This document shows positions 24,303 through 33,500 of a stretch of DNA of 64,000 nucleotides, in pieces. The stretch is from the NCBI GenBank assembly GCA_965205925.1, contig OZ242183.1, forward strand, positions 1,178,001 through 1,242,000, read 5' to 3'. A program made the position numbers and the translations under genes. The notes below the pieces were generated by a model, which was given only the letters and a program-made list of their open reading frames with translations, ran no database searches and had not been told where the DNA came from. This DNA is from CAYRJD01 sp965205925. Its GTDB lineage: Bacteria > Actinomycetota > Acidimicrobiia > Acidimicrobiales > Poriferisodalaceae. The number at the start of each line of letters is the position of its first letter. Positions within the stretch are counted from its first letter, which is position 1.

Positions 24303-26540
24303 CCCGATTGGACAACAACCAGAATCGCATTGGTCTGGTCGCGCGCCAAGCTCTCCCATAGCGGGGCGATCGTTTCGCAGGCTGGCTGCCTCTTCGATTA
24401 GGTCAACCAGACCACCCACAAACAATGGATGAGTGCCGACGGTTTTTGCTCGAACCATCGTTAGGTGATTGCGTGCAGCGATCGTGCGAGCCACTGTGTC
24501 GAGGTCGTGCACTACCTCCATGTGGTCGGCTACGAATCCCAATGGCACGACCAAGACGCCGGTATTGACGATTGCTTCCTTGTCTGCACCGATGGCTAGC
24601 TGAACGAGCCGGTCTCCGATATCGGGTTCAAGCCAAGGAGTGGATGCATGACCACTGCGGCTTTGGTAGGCAACCTCATATGGTCCGGTTAGTTCGGCTA
24701 GTTCTGCCACCGCTTTGGCCGCGTCTTGTAGCTGTCTCTCGTAGTCGCATTCCGCAGCCATCGATAAAGGCAGACTGTGGGCGGTGAAGATCGTGGGAGC
24801 ATCTGATGACAGCTCCGCGCCACGGCGAGCTTCAACCACTCGTTGCGCCATAGCGCCGATAAAGCCTGGATGATTGTGGAACACTCGAACTCGCGTAACA
24901 GCTGGAGCGACATTGAGTTCTGCGCTGGCTATTGCTATGTCTTCGTGGTATTGCCGGCAGCCTGAGTAGGAGCTAAATGCGGAAGTAACAATGCAAACAG
25001 CGTTGGTGTGCTGGTTGGCAGCCATTTCAGTCATGGTCTTAGCCAGGAATGGGTACCAGTTGCGATTACCCAGATAAACCGGCACGTCATAGCCGCGCTG
25101 GTTGAGCGTTTCGCGTAAGGCTTCAACTAGTGCGCGATTGTGTCGTCCGATTGGGCTAACCCCGCCGTGGCGCAAATATTGTGCTGCAACCTTGGCCAGT
25201 CGTTGTGCGGGCACGTCTCGACCTTGAGTGACATTTTCTAAGAAAGGTGTTACATCATCGGGACCTTCGGGACCACCGAACGAGAGCAGTAAGACCGAGT
25301 CGAAGTCACCGATTTTGGTAATTGGTGCCGTGCCGCTACCGACTATTGCCGCGGGCTTATGGCGTCGACTCAATATCTCTGCCAGTAACAAAACTGGCAG
25401 AGTTGCTACCGAGATCCACAAGGCTGTCTCGATTACCGTGTTGTAGCCGCGTTGATCAATCAATTCGCCCGCTATTGGCGGACCGATTAATCCACCAAAA
25501 GCTGCTGCGGTATATAGAGCACCTAAGACTCCGCCTAAGCCGACCGGCCCAAACATTTGCGCTGCTACGGCCGGAGATAAGGCAATAAAGCCGCCGTAAC
25601 CCACTCCGATAACCATCGTAAATATCACCAGTTGCCCAAAGTTGCCGTCGGCATATAGCCAGATCAAAAAGCTGCCAGCGAGGATGGCGAACGCAAGCTG
25701 GTACAGGCGCATCAATGAAAGCTGCGCTCCGAGTGCACCGAACCCCAGCCGCCCGACGATGCTCGCAGCACCAATAAGACCGATCAATAACGCTCCCCGT
25801 TCGGATCCGTATCCCTCCAGGTAGTCGTCCAAGTAAACGAACGGGACGAACAGAGAAAGAGTCAGCAAAAAGGCTGCGACATACAACATAAAGAAGCGGC
25901 CATTGGAGATGAGTTTCCAAAGAGTTGGCAGAGGCCCAGGGTTTGCTGAGGCTGGTGGCCGTTTTGCACCGAAGCTTGCGATCACTAACAATGCGCCAGC
26001 GACTATGGCGATTATCACGTAGCCGGTGCGCCAGCCGTATGCGTTGATTAGTGCTTTAGAGCTTGGCGCTCCGATCAGGGTTCCTAGTCCAATGCCTGCT
26101 ACCGCTACACCTAAGGCGGATGAACGGTGTTTCTCAAACCAGGCGCCAACCACTGCAACCATCGGCACGTAAGCACATGCCACACCAATGCCTACTCCCG
26201 TGCCGTAGGTGATGTAGCCGATCCAAATCTCGGTAACCCGAGAGGTGATTAACAAGGAAGCCACCAGCACTGCGGCCCCAAACAGCAGTACCGGTCGCGG
26301 TCCAAAACGGTCGGCCAACCGTCCGGTGATTACACCGAGCATGAAATAAACGAATGTGGTGATGGCAAACAGCAGTGCTACTTCGCTGTTGCTTACCCCA
26401 AATTCTTCACGTATTGCCGTGAAAAAAGCTCCAAAGCTGTAAGTCACGCCAAATACGGCGAAAGTTGACAGCATGGTGGCGAACACCACTACCCATCCGG
26501 CCGCGCTGTCGACACGATGCGATGCTGGTGAACTATTCAC
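24255..26540 (-). CDS. MFS transporter fused to ferrochelatase (HemH/CpfC)
   Basis: One uninterrupted 761-codon frame encodes two complete proteins. Residues about 14-395 are a 12-helix MFS transporter of the monocarboxylate/oxalate-formate type (MLGVITGRLADRFGPRPVLL is the loop 2-3 motif). Residues about 412-740 are an actinobacterial ferrochelatase: VLLLSFGGPEGPDDV, YLGNRNWYPFLAKTM, SAFSSYSGCRQYHEDIA, the catalytic-His segment TAHSLP, and GFVADHMEVVHDLD. The C-terminal QCDSGCC together with the Cys of SGCRQ matches the [2Fe-2S] ligands of actinobacterial enzymes. The junction is a short linker (SRRHKPAAIVGSGTAPITKI). In the coproporphyrin pathway the enzyme inserts iron into coproporphyrin III. 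Transport of a porphyrin, heme or iron ligand by the partner domain is inference only. Confidence 0.9.
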   Translation of the reverse strand: MNSSPASHRVDSAAGWVVVFATMLSTFAVFGVTYSFGAFFTAIREEFGVSNSEVALLFAITTFVYFMLGVITGRLADRFGPRPVLLFGAAVLVASLLITSRVTEIWIGYITYGTGVGIGVACAYVPMVAVVGAWFEKHRSSALGVAVAGIGLGTLIGAPSSKALINAYGWRTGYVIIAIVAGALLVIASFGAKRPPASANPGPLPTLWKLISNGRFFMLYVAAFLLTLSLFVPFVYLDDYLEGYGSERGALLIGLIGAASIVGRLGFGALGAQLSLMRLYQLAFAILAGSFLIWLYADGNFGQLVIFTMVIGVGYGGFIALSPAVAAQMFGPVGLGGVLGALYTAAAFGGLIGPPIAGELIDQRGYNTVIETALWISVATLPVLLLAEILSRRHKPAAIVGSGTAPITKIGDFDSVLLLSFGGPEGPDDVTPFLENVTQGRDVPAQRLAKVAAQYLRHGGVSPIGRHNRALVEALRETLNQRGYDVPVYLGNRNWYPFLAKTMTEMAANQHTNAVCIVTSAFSSYSGCRQYHEDIAIASAELNVAPAVTRVRVFHNHPGFIGAMAQRVVEARRGAELSSDAPTIFTAHSLPLSMAAECDYERQLQDAAKAVAELAELTGPYEVAYQSRSGHASTPWLEPDIGDRLVQLAIGADKEAIVNTGVLVVPLGFVADHMEVVHDLDTVARTIAARNHLTMVRAKTVGTHPLFVGGLVDLIEEAASLRNDRPAMGELGARPDQCDSGCCPIGLTATASSSTGRASKA

Positions 26541-26609
26541 AACGCTCCGCAGGGTAGTACTGGCCTAAAATCTTGACGGGTTCAGCTACAAAATTGAATA
26601 AAGGTAAAC

Positions 26610-26891
26610 ATGCGAGCCACTCTGAATAAGCAAACTGTGCAGACCCTTTCGACGGGCACGCAAGTCGACGAGAGAGTTGATAAATCCGAGAAGACCGTCA
26701 GCACCGGCGATGGTAGTGGTGACCACGACCGGTTTGCCCACTACGTCAACAAGGTGGCACTAACCAAGTCGGCGCTAACGGGTAAGGCAGTGATTGCTCT
26801 TTGTGGCAAGAAGTGGGTACCAACGCGTGATGCTCAGAGGTATCCGGTGTGTCCGTCCTGTCGCGAAATCTACGAAAAGCTAGAGGCTTAG
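26610..26891 (+). CDS. DUF3039 family protein
   Basis: A 93-residue protein whose C-terminal half matches the actinobacterial DUF3039 family: HYVNKVALTKSALTGKAVIA, LCGKKWVPTRDAQRYPVCPS, then CREIYEKLEA. The CGxxW and CPSC cysteines look like a small zinc-binding site. The first 40 residues are polar and probably disordered. AAAGG lies upstream of the ATG. Its function is not known. Its TAG stop overlaps the TAA of the convergent hotdog gene within TTAG at 26888-26891. Confidence 0.85.
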   Translation: MRATLNKQTVQTLSTGTQVDERVDKSEKTVSTGDGSGDHDRFAHYVNKVALTKSALTGKAVIALCGKKWVPTRDAQRYPVCPSCREIYEKLEA

Positions 26892-27346
26892 CTGGTTTTG
26901 CTGCCCGAAACCTTGAAGGTCAGGGTGGCTTTGGCAATGGTGTCGCCGAGCGCAGTCGTTACCGCAGCTTCGCAAAACACTATTGAGCGTCCTCGCTTAG
27001 TTACCCAGCCAGCCGCTAGCAGGTCGCCTTCGGTAGCGGCACCTAGATATTGCACGTTCATGTTGATGGTGCTGTAAGGCTGAGATTGGGTAAAAGCACT
27101 ACCGACCGCGGGCACGCAGGCGGTATCTAGCAAGGTAGCCAGCACGCCGCCATGCACCACTCCACCGGCTTGCTTTAGCTCTGGTGCGATTGAGAGCTCG
27201 AGTCGGCAGTAATCCAGTCGCACCTCGGCGACGGTGATGCCCACAAGGTTTACAAACAGTTTTTGTGATGCTCGCCCATATCGCCTCCAACGTTGCGCAA
27301 CTTCACCTTGCAAAGGTTGAAACTGATTTGGGTCAGGCAGAGCCAC
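26888..27346 (-). CDS. PaaI-family hotdog thioesterase
   Basis: A 152-residue single-hotdog protein with the PaaI-type active-site segment GGVVHGGVLATLLDTACVPA, followed by NMNVQYLGAATEGDLLAAGW and GRSIVFCEAAVTTALGDTIA. These enzymes hydrolyse aryl or acyl-CoA thioesters; the substrate is not evident. The start is GTG at 27346. It is divergent from the S9 peptidase gene, which lies about 90 bp away, and has no neighbour on its own strand. Confidence 0.88.
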   Translation of the reverse strand: MALPDPNQFQPLQGEVAQRWRRYGRASQKLFVNLVGITVAEVRLDYCRLELSIAPELKQAGGVVHGGVLATLLDTACVPAVGSAFTQSQPYSTINMNVQYLGAATEGDLLAAGWVTKRGRSIVFCEAAVTTALGDTIAKATLTFKVSGSKTS

Positions 27347-27436
27347 TCGTCTGAGGCTAGGCGCGAAGGTTTTGGTGTGTGATTGAGTTGCTGGCGTCGG
27401 TTAAGTCGACAACGGCAAGCATTACCGTCAAACCCG

Positions 27437-29770
27437 GTGTCTAGGCAAAACGATTTTCCGCAGCTAAGCGCACGCACACAGCGCTTCACGTTGGGAGTGC
27501 CTCGCAATTTCACGATTACCGAAGACGGTCGTCACGTTATTTTTTTACGTAGCAAAGGACACATAGATCCGATTAACTGCCTCTGGCAGATTGAGGTAGA
27601 CACCGGCATAGAGCGATTGCTAGTTGATCCGCAAGAGCTGTGGCTAGCCGAAGAGGGCGGCGGCTCTGTGGTTGCGAGCGCTGAGCTTGCTCGTCGTGAG
27701 CGTGCGCGAGAATCCGCGCGAGGCATTGTTGCTTACAGCACGGACAGTTCAGGTCGTGTATTGACTTTTACCTTGGGTGGTGAGCTGTTTGTCGCTGACG
27801 CAACCAACGCTGGTGAGATTCGACGGATTGACCTGACCTCGTTAGGTGACGGAGAAGACAACGCACTCGAAGCCGGTGTCTTTGATCCCCGCCTGTCGCC
27901 GGATGCGCGTCATGTCAGTTTTGTGGTGGGCAACTCTTTGTGGGTAGCGCCTGCTGCTGGCCAAGGCTTGGGCTGGCAGTTGTTACCGGTTACTAGTAAG
28001 TCGATTACTAGTAAGCCGATTACTAGTAAGCAAGGCATGCAAACCGTCTCGTGGGGTAGTGCGGAGTTCATAGCGGCCGAAGAAATGGGTCGCAACCGCG
28101 GTCACTGGTGGAGCCCTGATAGCGACGCTTTGGCGGTGGCACGAGTTGATGTTTCGTCCGTCCAGCAATGGCACATCGCCGATCCGGCTAACCCAGACAA
28201 AGCGCCGCGGGTAATCAGATATCCCGCCGCGGGCACAACCAACGCTCTAGTTGAGCTTTATGTGGTGAAAATGACTACTCAGCAGACACCTCTAAAGGTG
28301 AACTGGGACACGGAGGCTTTCCCGTATCTTTGTGATGTCAACTGGTCAGGCGCTTTTGGACTGACTCTGGTGCTACAGAGTCGAGATCAACGTGAAATGC
28401 GAATCCTGCTTGCCGATCCAGACACGGGTGAAACAAGCATGATTGCAATGATCACCGATCCAGATTGGGTTGAAATAGTGCCTGGAGCACCCGCACACAG
28501 CCCCATCGGCTTACTTACCGTTGGCGAACATCACGTCACAAACAGTTACGGCGGTACTCGTGCCATCGCTCTAAATGGCGAGCCCATCACTTCGCCTGAT
28601 GAATGGGTGCGGGCAATAGTGGGTGTCAGTTGGTCGGATACGAATGGTCCCAAACCAGACGGAACCTCGCGAGAGGTTTCGAATCGAGTTGAAGTTGCCT
28701 ATCTGTCTTCAGAGACTCAAGACAATGCCGGTTTATGCAGCATTGCCTTACGCAGTGTGACAATAAGCGCGGACGATCCGCCAGTAACGCTCACTCAGCG
28801 CACAGAGCTGAGCCAGCCAAACGGTGCGGCAGTTACAACAGCATTTACCAAAGCCGGGATCTGTGTTGTTGGCGAAGCATCTTTAGAAGATCTCACAAGG
28901 TTCACACTTCGTGACGGTCAAGGCGCCGAGCAGACAATCACCTCATACGGAGCGGACCCGTTCGAAGCTTTGGGTTACGACAACATGAGCAAACCTTGGC
29001 AAGTTGAGATGTGCGTTGCTGGCGACACGGAAGTGCCCGTCGCTATTCTTTGGCCGCAACAGCCTTCAAACATGCCACTGCCTATCTTGCTCGACCCATA
29101 CGGTGGTCCGGGCGCACAGCGAGTGCTGAATGCGCGCAATATGTACGCGCAATCCCAATGGTTCGCGAATCAGGGATATTGCGTAGTGATTGCTGATGGG
29201 CGTGGCACTCCCGCGCGCGGCGGCAGTTGGAGAAAGGTCATCAAAGGCGACCTCGCTCGGTGCGCTTTGCAAGACCAGCTCACCGCCTTAGATTTCGTTC
29301 TCAAGAAGCACGCCAAACGAGTAGATCACGAGGCCGTAGCCATCAGAGGGTGGTCGTTTGGCGGTTACCTGGCAGCACTAGCCGTATTGCGTTGCCCCGA
29401 GCGTTTTCATGCAGCCATCGCGGGAGCGCCGGTCACAGATTGGGCGCTCTACGACACGCATTACACCGAGCGTTATCTCGGCGAACCGAAAAAGAAGCCG
29501 GAAAACTATCGTCGTTCATCACTGTTAGAAGATCGTCCGGAAATTCAACGGCCAATCATGCTTATCCATGGCATGGCCGATGACAACGTGGTTGCAGCGC
29601 ATACGTTGCAACTATCCAGCGTCTTGCTAGCAGCAGGCCACCCTCATGAAGTGTTGCCCCTGACAGGCGTAACGCACATGACTCCGCAGCCGGTAGTGGC
29701 AGAAAATTTGTTGCTTGCTCAGTCAAAGTTCTTACGTCGCCAACTAGCCTTGAGGTTAGATGGGAGTTAG
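27437..29770 (+). CDS. S9 family prolyl oligopeptidase (DPP-IV-like)
   Basis: An intracellular serine peptidase of the prolyl oligopeptidase/dipeptidyl peptidase IV group. The N-terminal beta-propeller runs from FTLGVPRNFTITEDGRHVIF to about residue 520. The C-terminal alpha/beta hydrolase has YGGPGAQRV, IADGRGTPARGGSW, the nucleophile elbow GWSFGGYLA, GMADDNV (Asp) and GVTHMTPQP (His), so the triad is complete. No signal peptide is seen. GTG 27437 is chosen because the sequence from there resembles family N termini; an in-frame TTG at 27383 would add 18 residues. A repeat of three 15-bp units lies in the propeller. The PhoH gene follows immediately after its stop. Confidence 0.9.
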   Translation: MSRQNDFPQLSARTQRFTLGVPRNFTITEDGRHVIFLRSKGHIDPINCLWQIEVDTGIERLLVDPQELWLAEEGGGSVVASAELARRERARESARGIVAYSTDSSGRVLTFTLGGELFVADATNAGEIRRIDLTSLGDGEDNALEAGVFDPRLSPDARHVSFVVGNSLWVAPAAGQGLGWQLLPVTSKSITSKPITSKQGMQTVSWGSAEFIAAEEMGRNRGHWWSPDSDALAVARVDVSSVQQWHIADPANPDKAPRVIRYPAAGTTNALVELYVVKMTTQQTPLKVNWDTEAFPYLCDVNWSGAFGLTLVLQSRDQREMRILLADPDTGETSMIAMITDPDWVEIVPGAPAHSPIGLLTVGEHHVTNSYGGTRAIALNGEPITSPDEWVRAIVGVSWSDTNGPKPDGTSREVSNRVEVAYLSSETQDNAGLCSIALRSVTISADDPPVTLTQRTELSQPNGAAVTTAFTKAGICVVGEASLEDLTRFTLRDGQGAEQTITSYGADPFEALGYDNMSKPWQVEMCVAGDTEVPVAILWPQQPSNMPLPILLDPYGGPGAQRVLNARNMYAQSQWFANQGYCVVIADGRGTPARGGSWRKVIKGDLARCALQDQLTALDFVLKKHAKRVDHEAVAIRGWSFGGYLAALAVLRCPERFHAAIAGAPVTDWALYDTHYTERYLGEPKKKPENYRRSSLLEDRPEIQRPIMLIHGMADDNVVAAHTLQLSSVLLAAGHPHEVLPLTGVTHMTPQPVVAENLLLAQSKFLRRQLALRLDGS
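27986..28030 (+). repeat. Three in-frame 15-bp repeats in the S9 peptidase gene
   Basis: The unit is NCGRTTACTAGTAAG, best seen at 28001-28015 and 28016-28030, encoding I-T-S-K plus one variable residue. It lies in a loop of the predicted propeller. Confidence 0.93.
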
Positions 29771-30781
29771 GTGACCGCTACTCAAGTGAGGGTTCACGTT
29801 CCAGGCAATCACTTGATGGTGGGCGTTCTGGGTCAACGAGATGAACATCTCAGAACGGTTGAGAGCCATTTTGCTGACTCCAAGATCCACGTTCGCGGCA
29901 ACGAAATTTCTGTTACGGGAGAGCAAGCAGACGTTATTGGCCGAGTGTTTGAAGAAATCGTGCATGTTCTTGAGGCAGGGCAGCAACTTGATTCTGCGGT
30001 TGTGTCGAAGGTAATCGACATGGTTGAAGCGGACGAAAACCCAAGTGAGATTTTGTCAAATCCAGTTCTGCGAGCCCCAAATGGGAGGCTGGTGCGCGCC
30101 AAGAGTGCTGGACAAATGAGCTATGTCGAAACCGTAAGGAGCAACGTCGTTACCTTTGCAATCGGTCCTGCCGGCACAGGCAAAACTTGGCTAGCGGTGG
30201 CGTTAGCAGTGGAAGCACTGGCAGCAAAACAGGTTCGCCGCATTGTGCTGACTCGGCCAGCGGTCGAAGCTGGAGAGCGCTTAGGGTTTTTACCGGGCGA
30301 CCTGATGGCCAAGATTGATCCCTATCTAGCACCTCTTTACGACGCGCTGTTTGACCTGCTCGACCAAGAGGTCGCTGAAAAGTACCTGGAACGCAAAGCC
30401 ATAGAGGTAGCACCACTCGCGTTCATGCGCGGCCGCACTTTGCGAGACAGCTTCATAATCTTGGACGAAGGACAAAACACCACCCCAGAGCAGATGAAAA
30501 TGTTTTTGACACGCATCGGCTCGGATTCCAAGGCAGTTATTACCGGTGACCGAACACAGATAGATGTCGGTGGCAGTGCGAGTGGATTGCTTGATGCAGA
30601 ACGATCGCTAAAAGGCATTGACGGAGTGGCGTTTGCAACACTCACCGGCCGCGACATCACAAGGCATCGAGTAGTTAGAGACATCGTGGCCGCTTATGAC
30701 CGCCGAGACGGCGCTCGAGAACGCACCAAAATGCGAAAACGCGTCAAAGTAGATAACGAGCAAGGTGAGCGCGATCGCTAA
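29771..30781 (+). CDS. PhoH family ATPase
   Basis: A 336-residue PhoH/YlaK-type cytoplasmic P-loop protein. Walker A is GPAGTGKTWLAVALAVEAL; further conserved parts are RRIVLTRPAVEAGERLGFLPG, the Walker B segment SFIILDEGQNTTPEQMKMFL and TGDRTQIDVGG. These proteins are linked to RNA or ribosome metabolism through their constant association with ybeY. The GTG start follows the upstream TAG directly and has GGGAG before it. The C-terminal tail is rich in Arg and Lys. It begins the phoH-ybeY-corC-era block, and ybeY starts 17 bp before its end. Confidence 0.93.
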   Translation: MTATQVRVHVPGNHLMVGVLGQRDEHLRTVESHFADSKIHVRGNEISVTGEQADVIGRVFEEIVHVLEAGQQLDSAVVSKVIDMVEADENPSEILSNPVLRAPNGRLVRAKSAGQMSYVETVRSNVVTFAIGPAGTGKTWLAVALAVEALAAKQVRRIVLTRPAVEAGERLGFLPGDLMAKIDPYLAPLYDALFDLLDQEVAEKYLERKAIEVAPLAFMRGRTLRDSFIILDEGQNTTPEQMKMFLTRIGSDSKAVITGDRTQIDVGGSASGLLDAERSLKGIDGVAFATLTGRDITRHRVVRDIVAAYDRRDGARERTKMRKRVKVDNEQGERDR

Positions 30782-31343
30782 AGCAGATCGAACAGATCTA
30801 AAGGTGTTTGTAGAAAATCGACAAACCGATCTTGAGATTGATCAAGACCGCTGTCAAAGGCTTTGCCAGGTGGCCTTACAAGAGCTACGTGCGAACTCTC
30901 AAGACTCGCATTCGAGCTCGCAAATCGAGGTCAACATCACCTTCCTTGATCGCTCAGAGATGGCAGAGCTAAATCGTGAACATATGGGCTCTGAAGGAGC
31001 CACCGATGTTCTGGCATTTCCTTTATTACTTGGTGAAACACCTGGCGAGATACTCGCCGATAAGCCCAATGAGGCAGCAAGCGTGCTGGCGGACGATCAT
31101 CGTCACGTGCAACAAGAAGAACAAGTGTTGTTAGAAGACATATTGCTAGGAGACATAGTGGTGTGCCCAAGCGTGGCACGAGATAACGCAACCGGCAGCG
31201 ACCAGATAAAAACGGAAATAGATACCCTGATCGTTCATGGCCTGCTGCACCTGTTGGGCATGGATCATGCCCAACCCCTCGACGCAAAAGCGATGTTCAA
31301 CCGCCAAGCCACCTTGCTAGATGCTTTTTGGAAGTGTGAATGA
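30765..31343 (+). CDS. ybeY: Endoribonuclease YbeY
   Basis: YbeY is a zinc-dependent endoribonuclease for 16S rRNA 3' end maturation and ribosome quality control. The His cluster HGLLHLLGMDH (HxxxHxxxxxH) is intact, and EVNITFLDRSEMAELNREHM with ATDVLAFPL are family motifs. Of its 192 residues about 30 form an insertion rich in acidic residues before LLGDIVVCPSVA, making it longer than the usual 150-160. The GTG start lies inside the phoH end, indicating translational coupling, and its stop overlaps the next gene as ATGA. Confidence 0.93.
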   Translation: MSAIAKADRTDLKVFVENRQTDLEIDQDRCQRLCQVALQELRANSQDSHSSSQIEVNITFLDRSEMAELNREHMGSEGATDVLAFPLLLGETPGEILADKPNEAASVLADDHRHVQQEEQVLLEDILLGDIVVCPSVARDNATGSDQIKTEIDTLIVHGLLHLLGMDHAQPLDAKAMFNRQATLLDAFWKCE

Positions 31344-32602
31344 TCTGGGTGTTTAGCGCCATCGGACTGGCTGTCTTGCTGACAATCGCAACGCTGGCGC
31401 GGCTAACCGAAACCACCTTTGTGCGTCTCGGCCGCGCACGCGCGGCCGGACTTGATGATGCCGATGGAACAGCTGACACCAAGCACAGCCTCTCCAAGCT
31501 TGTTGACAATCGTGACGTAGTGCTCGGACCTGCCGCGGCTCTAAGCATTGGCGCCCAGGTAACAGCGGTAGCTGGAGTGGCGGTCGTCGTTGCTAACCGC
31601 AATGGGCGAGCCGCTTCGCTGTTGGCAACAGTAGGCATTGCGCTGTTGCTGTTGCTGGGTGAAGGGGTAGCACGTAGATGGGGAGTTGAAGCCAACGATC
31701 GCATAGCCCGCAGTCTTGCCAAACCTGCCCGAGCACTCCAACGGTTATGGCCGCTAAGCCTTATGACGCGGTTGCTGTCATGGTTGGTTGGATTTTTTGG
31801 GCCACGCGCTCAAGCCGTGAGCACTTCTGACGTAGTCGAACCTGAGTTGGTAGCGCTTGCAGAAGCTGCTGCTGAGGCACGCTTAATCGAAGATCACGAA
31901 GCCAATCTGATTGGCTCAATCATTGGGTTGGGCGACACTTTGGTGCGCGGTGTGATGGTGCCTCGCCCGGACATGAAAACAGTTTCACGTTCTGCGACGG
32001 TCGCGCAGGCACTTGAGTTTGTAGTTGAGACTGGCTATACGCGTCTGCCTGTAACCGGTGAGGACACAGACGACATTATTGGTATTGCGCATGCCAAGGA
32101 TCTGATCTCCGCACAACTACAGGGCGAATCGGAACGCCTGTGCTCTGAGGTAATGCGCGTAGCCACATTTGTGCCAGAGACCAAGCATGTGACACAACTA
32201 ATGCATGAGATGCAAGACACCCAAACACATTTGGCGGTAGCGGTCGACGAATACGGTGGAACGGCAGGCTTGGTCAGCCTTGAAGACATCATCGAAGAAC
32301 TGGTCGGTGAAATAATCGACGAGTTTGACTATGCCGACCCGTTGGTGCAAGAGCACAGTGATGGTTCCCTGCATTTATCTGCGCGCATGCCGGTAGCGCA
32401 GGTAGCCGAAGTGCTCAACATCGAGGTGCCAGAAGGCGACTGGGAAACTCTCGGCGGACTAGTTCTTGATCTAGCGGGACACGTGCCTAAACCAGGGGAC
32501 ATTGTTGACTTGAATGGCACAGAACTGGTAACCGCAGAGGTTGACGGGCACCGTGTGCGTTCAGTGAAGGTAACCGCATCGGCACGCAAGCAAACCGACT
32601 AA
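31340..32602 (+). CDS. CNNM/CorC-type transporter (DUF21-CBS-CorC_HlyC)
   Basis: A 420-residue membrane protein of the hemolysin C/CorC family. The N-terminal DUF21 region has about three or four helices (VFSAIGLAVLLTIATLARL, AAALSIGAQVTAVAGVAVVV, LLATVGIALLLLLGEGVA). It is followed by a CBS pair starting VRGVMVPRPDMKTVSRSA, with FVVETGYTRLPVTGEDTDDI, and a CorC_HlyC domain (EVLNIEVPEGDWETLGGLVL). Such proteins are linked to Mg2+/Co2+ export or magnesium homeostasis. The first hydrophobic part is less conserved than in model members. It sits between ybeY and era, its standard place in actinobacteria. Confidence 0.88.
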   Translation: MIWVFSAIGLAVLLTIATLARLTETTFVRLGRARAAGLDDADGTADTKHSLSKLVDNRDVVLGPAAALSIGAQVTAVAGVAVVVANRNGRAASLLATVGIALLLLLGEGVARRWGVEANDRIARSLAKPARALQRLWPLSLMTRLLSWLVGFFGPRAQAVSTSDVVEPELVALAEAAAEARLIEDHEANLIGSIIGLGDTLVRGVMVPRPDMKTVSRSATVAQALEFVVETGYTRLPVTGEDTDDIIGIAHAKDLISAQLQGESERLCSEVMRVATFVPETKHVTQLMHEMQDTQTHLAVAVDEYGGTAGLVSLEDIIEELVGEIIDEFDYADPLVQEHSDGSLHLSARMPVAQVAEVLNIEVPEGDWETLGGLVLDLAGHVPKPGDIVDLNGTELVTAEVDGHRVRSVKVTASARKQTD

Positions 32603-32630
32603 CCGTGATAACCAGACCAAATCTGAACCG

Positions 32631-33500
32631 GTGAAATCAGGCTTCGTAGCTCTTATGGGGCGACCCAATGCAGGCAAATCAACGCTGCTGAACTGCATCG
32701 TTGGTGAGAAGATCAGCATTGTCTCCAACAAGCCTCAAACCACGCGCCGTCGGATAATGGGTGTGCTGCATAGGCCAGACATGCAGTTGGTGTTTGTAGA
32801 CACACCCGGCATTCACAAACCCGTTACGACGCTGGGTGAACGACTGAACCAAACCGCGCGCAGTGCACTAACTGACCTAGACGAGGTGGATGTGGCTTGT
32901 TTGGTGGTAAACGCACGCGCCCCGGTAGGTAACGGTGATCGTCAAGTTTGGGAAGCACTACCACCCAGCAGTGCAGTGGTGCTAACACAGTGCGACAAAG
33001 CGAAGCCACACGTCATAGCTGAGCAACTAAAAGCGCTAGCCGAATTTGATGCTGATACCTACTTTGCTGTATCAGGAGTTACCGGCGAAGGTGTTGAAGA
33101 CCTGATCGGCTACCTAATGGCTCGCTTACCAGAGGGTCCGCCGTATTTTCCATCTGATCAACTAACCGATTTACCACCGGCTTGGCAGGTGGCAGAAGCG
33201 GTGCGCGAGGAGCTATTGCAGAGAGCTCGGCAGGAGTTGCCCTACAGCATTGCCACACGCATAACACATTGGGAGGGCAAGCACATTCGCTGTGAAATAT
33301 TGGTGGAGAGAGATTCGCAGAAGGCAATGGTGATCGGCCATAAGGGTGAAACACTGAAACAAGTGGGAATCGCCACACGCGAGAAACTAGGGCTGGACGA
33401 CAGCTACCTGGAGCTAGTTGTGAGCGTCGAGCGAAATTGGCAACGCCGTGGTGAAATCATCGACCGCGTGCTGGATGTGAGTGGCCCAGACAGCGACTAG
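32631..33500 (+). CDS. era: GTPase Era
   Basis: Era binds the 16S rRNA 3' end and helps small-subunit maturation. The 289-residue protein has G1 GRPNAGKSTLLN, G2 QTTRRRIMG, G3 DTPGIHKP and a C-terminal KH domain with VIGHKGETLKQVG. The G4 site, normally NKxD or TKxD, reads TQCD (VVLTQCDKAK), so the Lys is replaced by Gln while the Asp that reads guanine is kept. The GTG start is at 32631. Its TAG interlocks with that of dinG at CTAG 33497-33500. The identity is certain; the effect of the G4 change is unknown. Confidence 0.95.
   Translation: MKSGFVALMGRPNAGKSTLLNCIVGEKISIVSNKPQTTRRRIMGVLHRPDMQLVFVDTPGIHKPVTTLGERLNQTARSALTDLDEVDVACLVVNARAPVGNGDRQVWEALPPSSAVVLTQCDKAKPHVIAEQLKALAEFDADTYFAVSGVTGEGVEDLIGYLMARLPEGPPYFPSDQLTDLPPAWQVAEAVREELLQRARQELPYSIATRITHWEGKHIRCEILVERDSQKAMVIGHKGETLKQVGIATREKLGLDDSYLELVVSVERNWQRRGEIIDRVLDVSGPDSD

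Noticed and set aside
25270..25340. Sequencing or assembly error fusing two genes
   Set aside because: The frame is open throughout, with no homopolymer run or stop codon near the joint, and the linker has normal composition; raw reads are still needed for proof.
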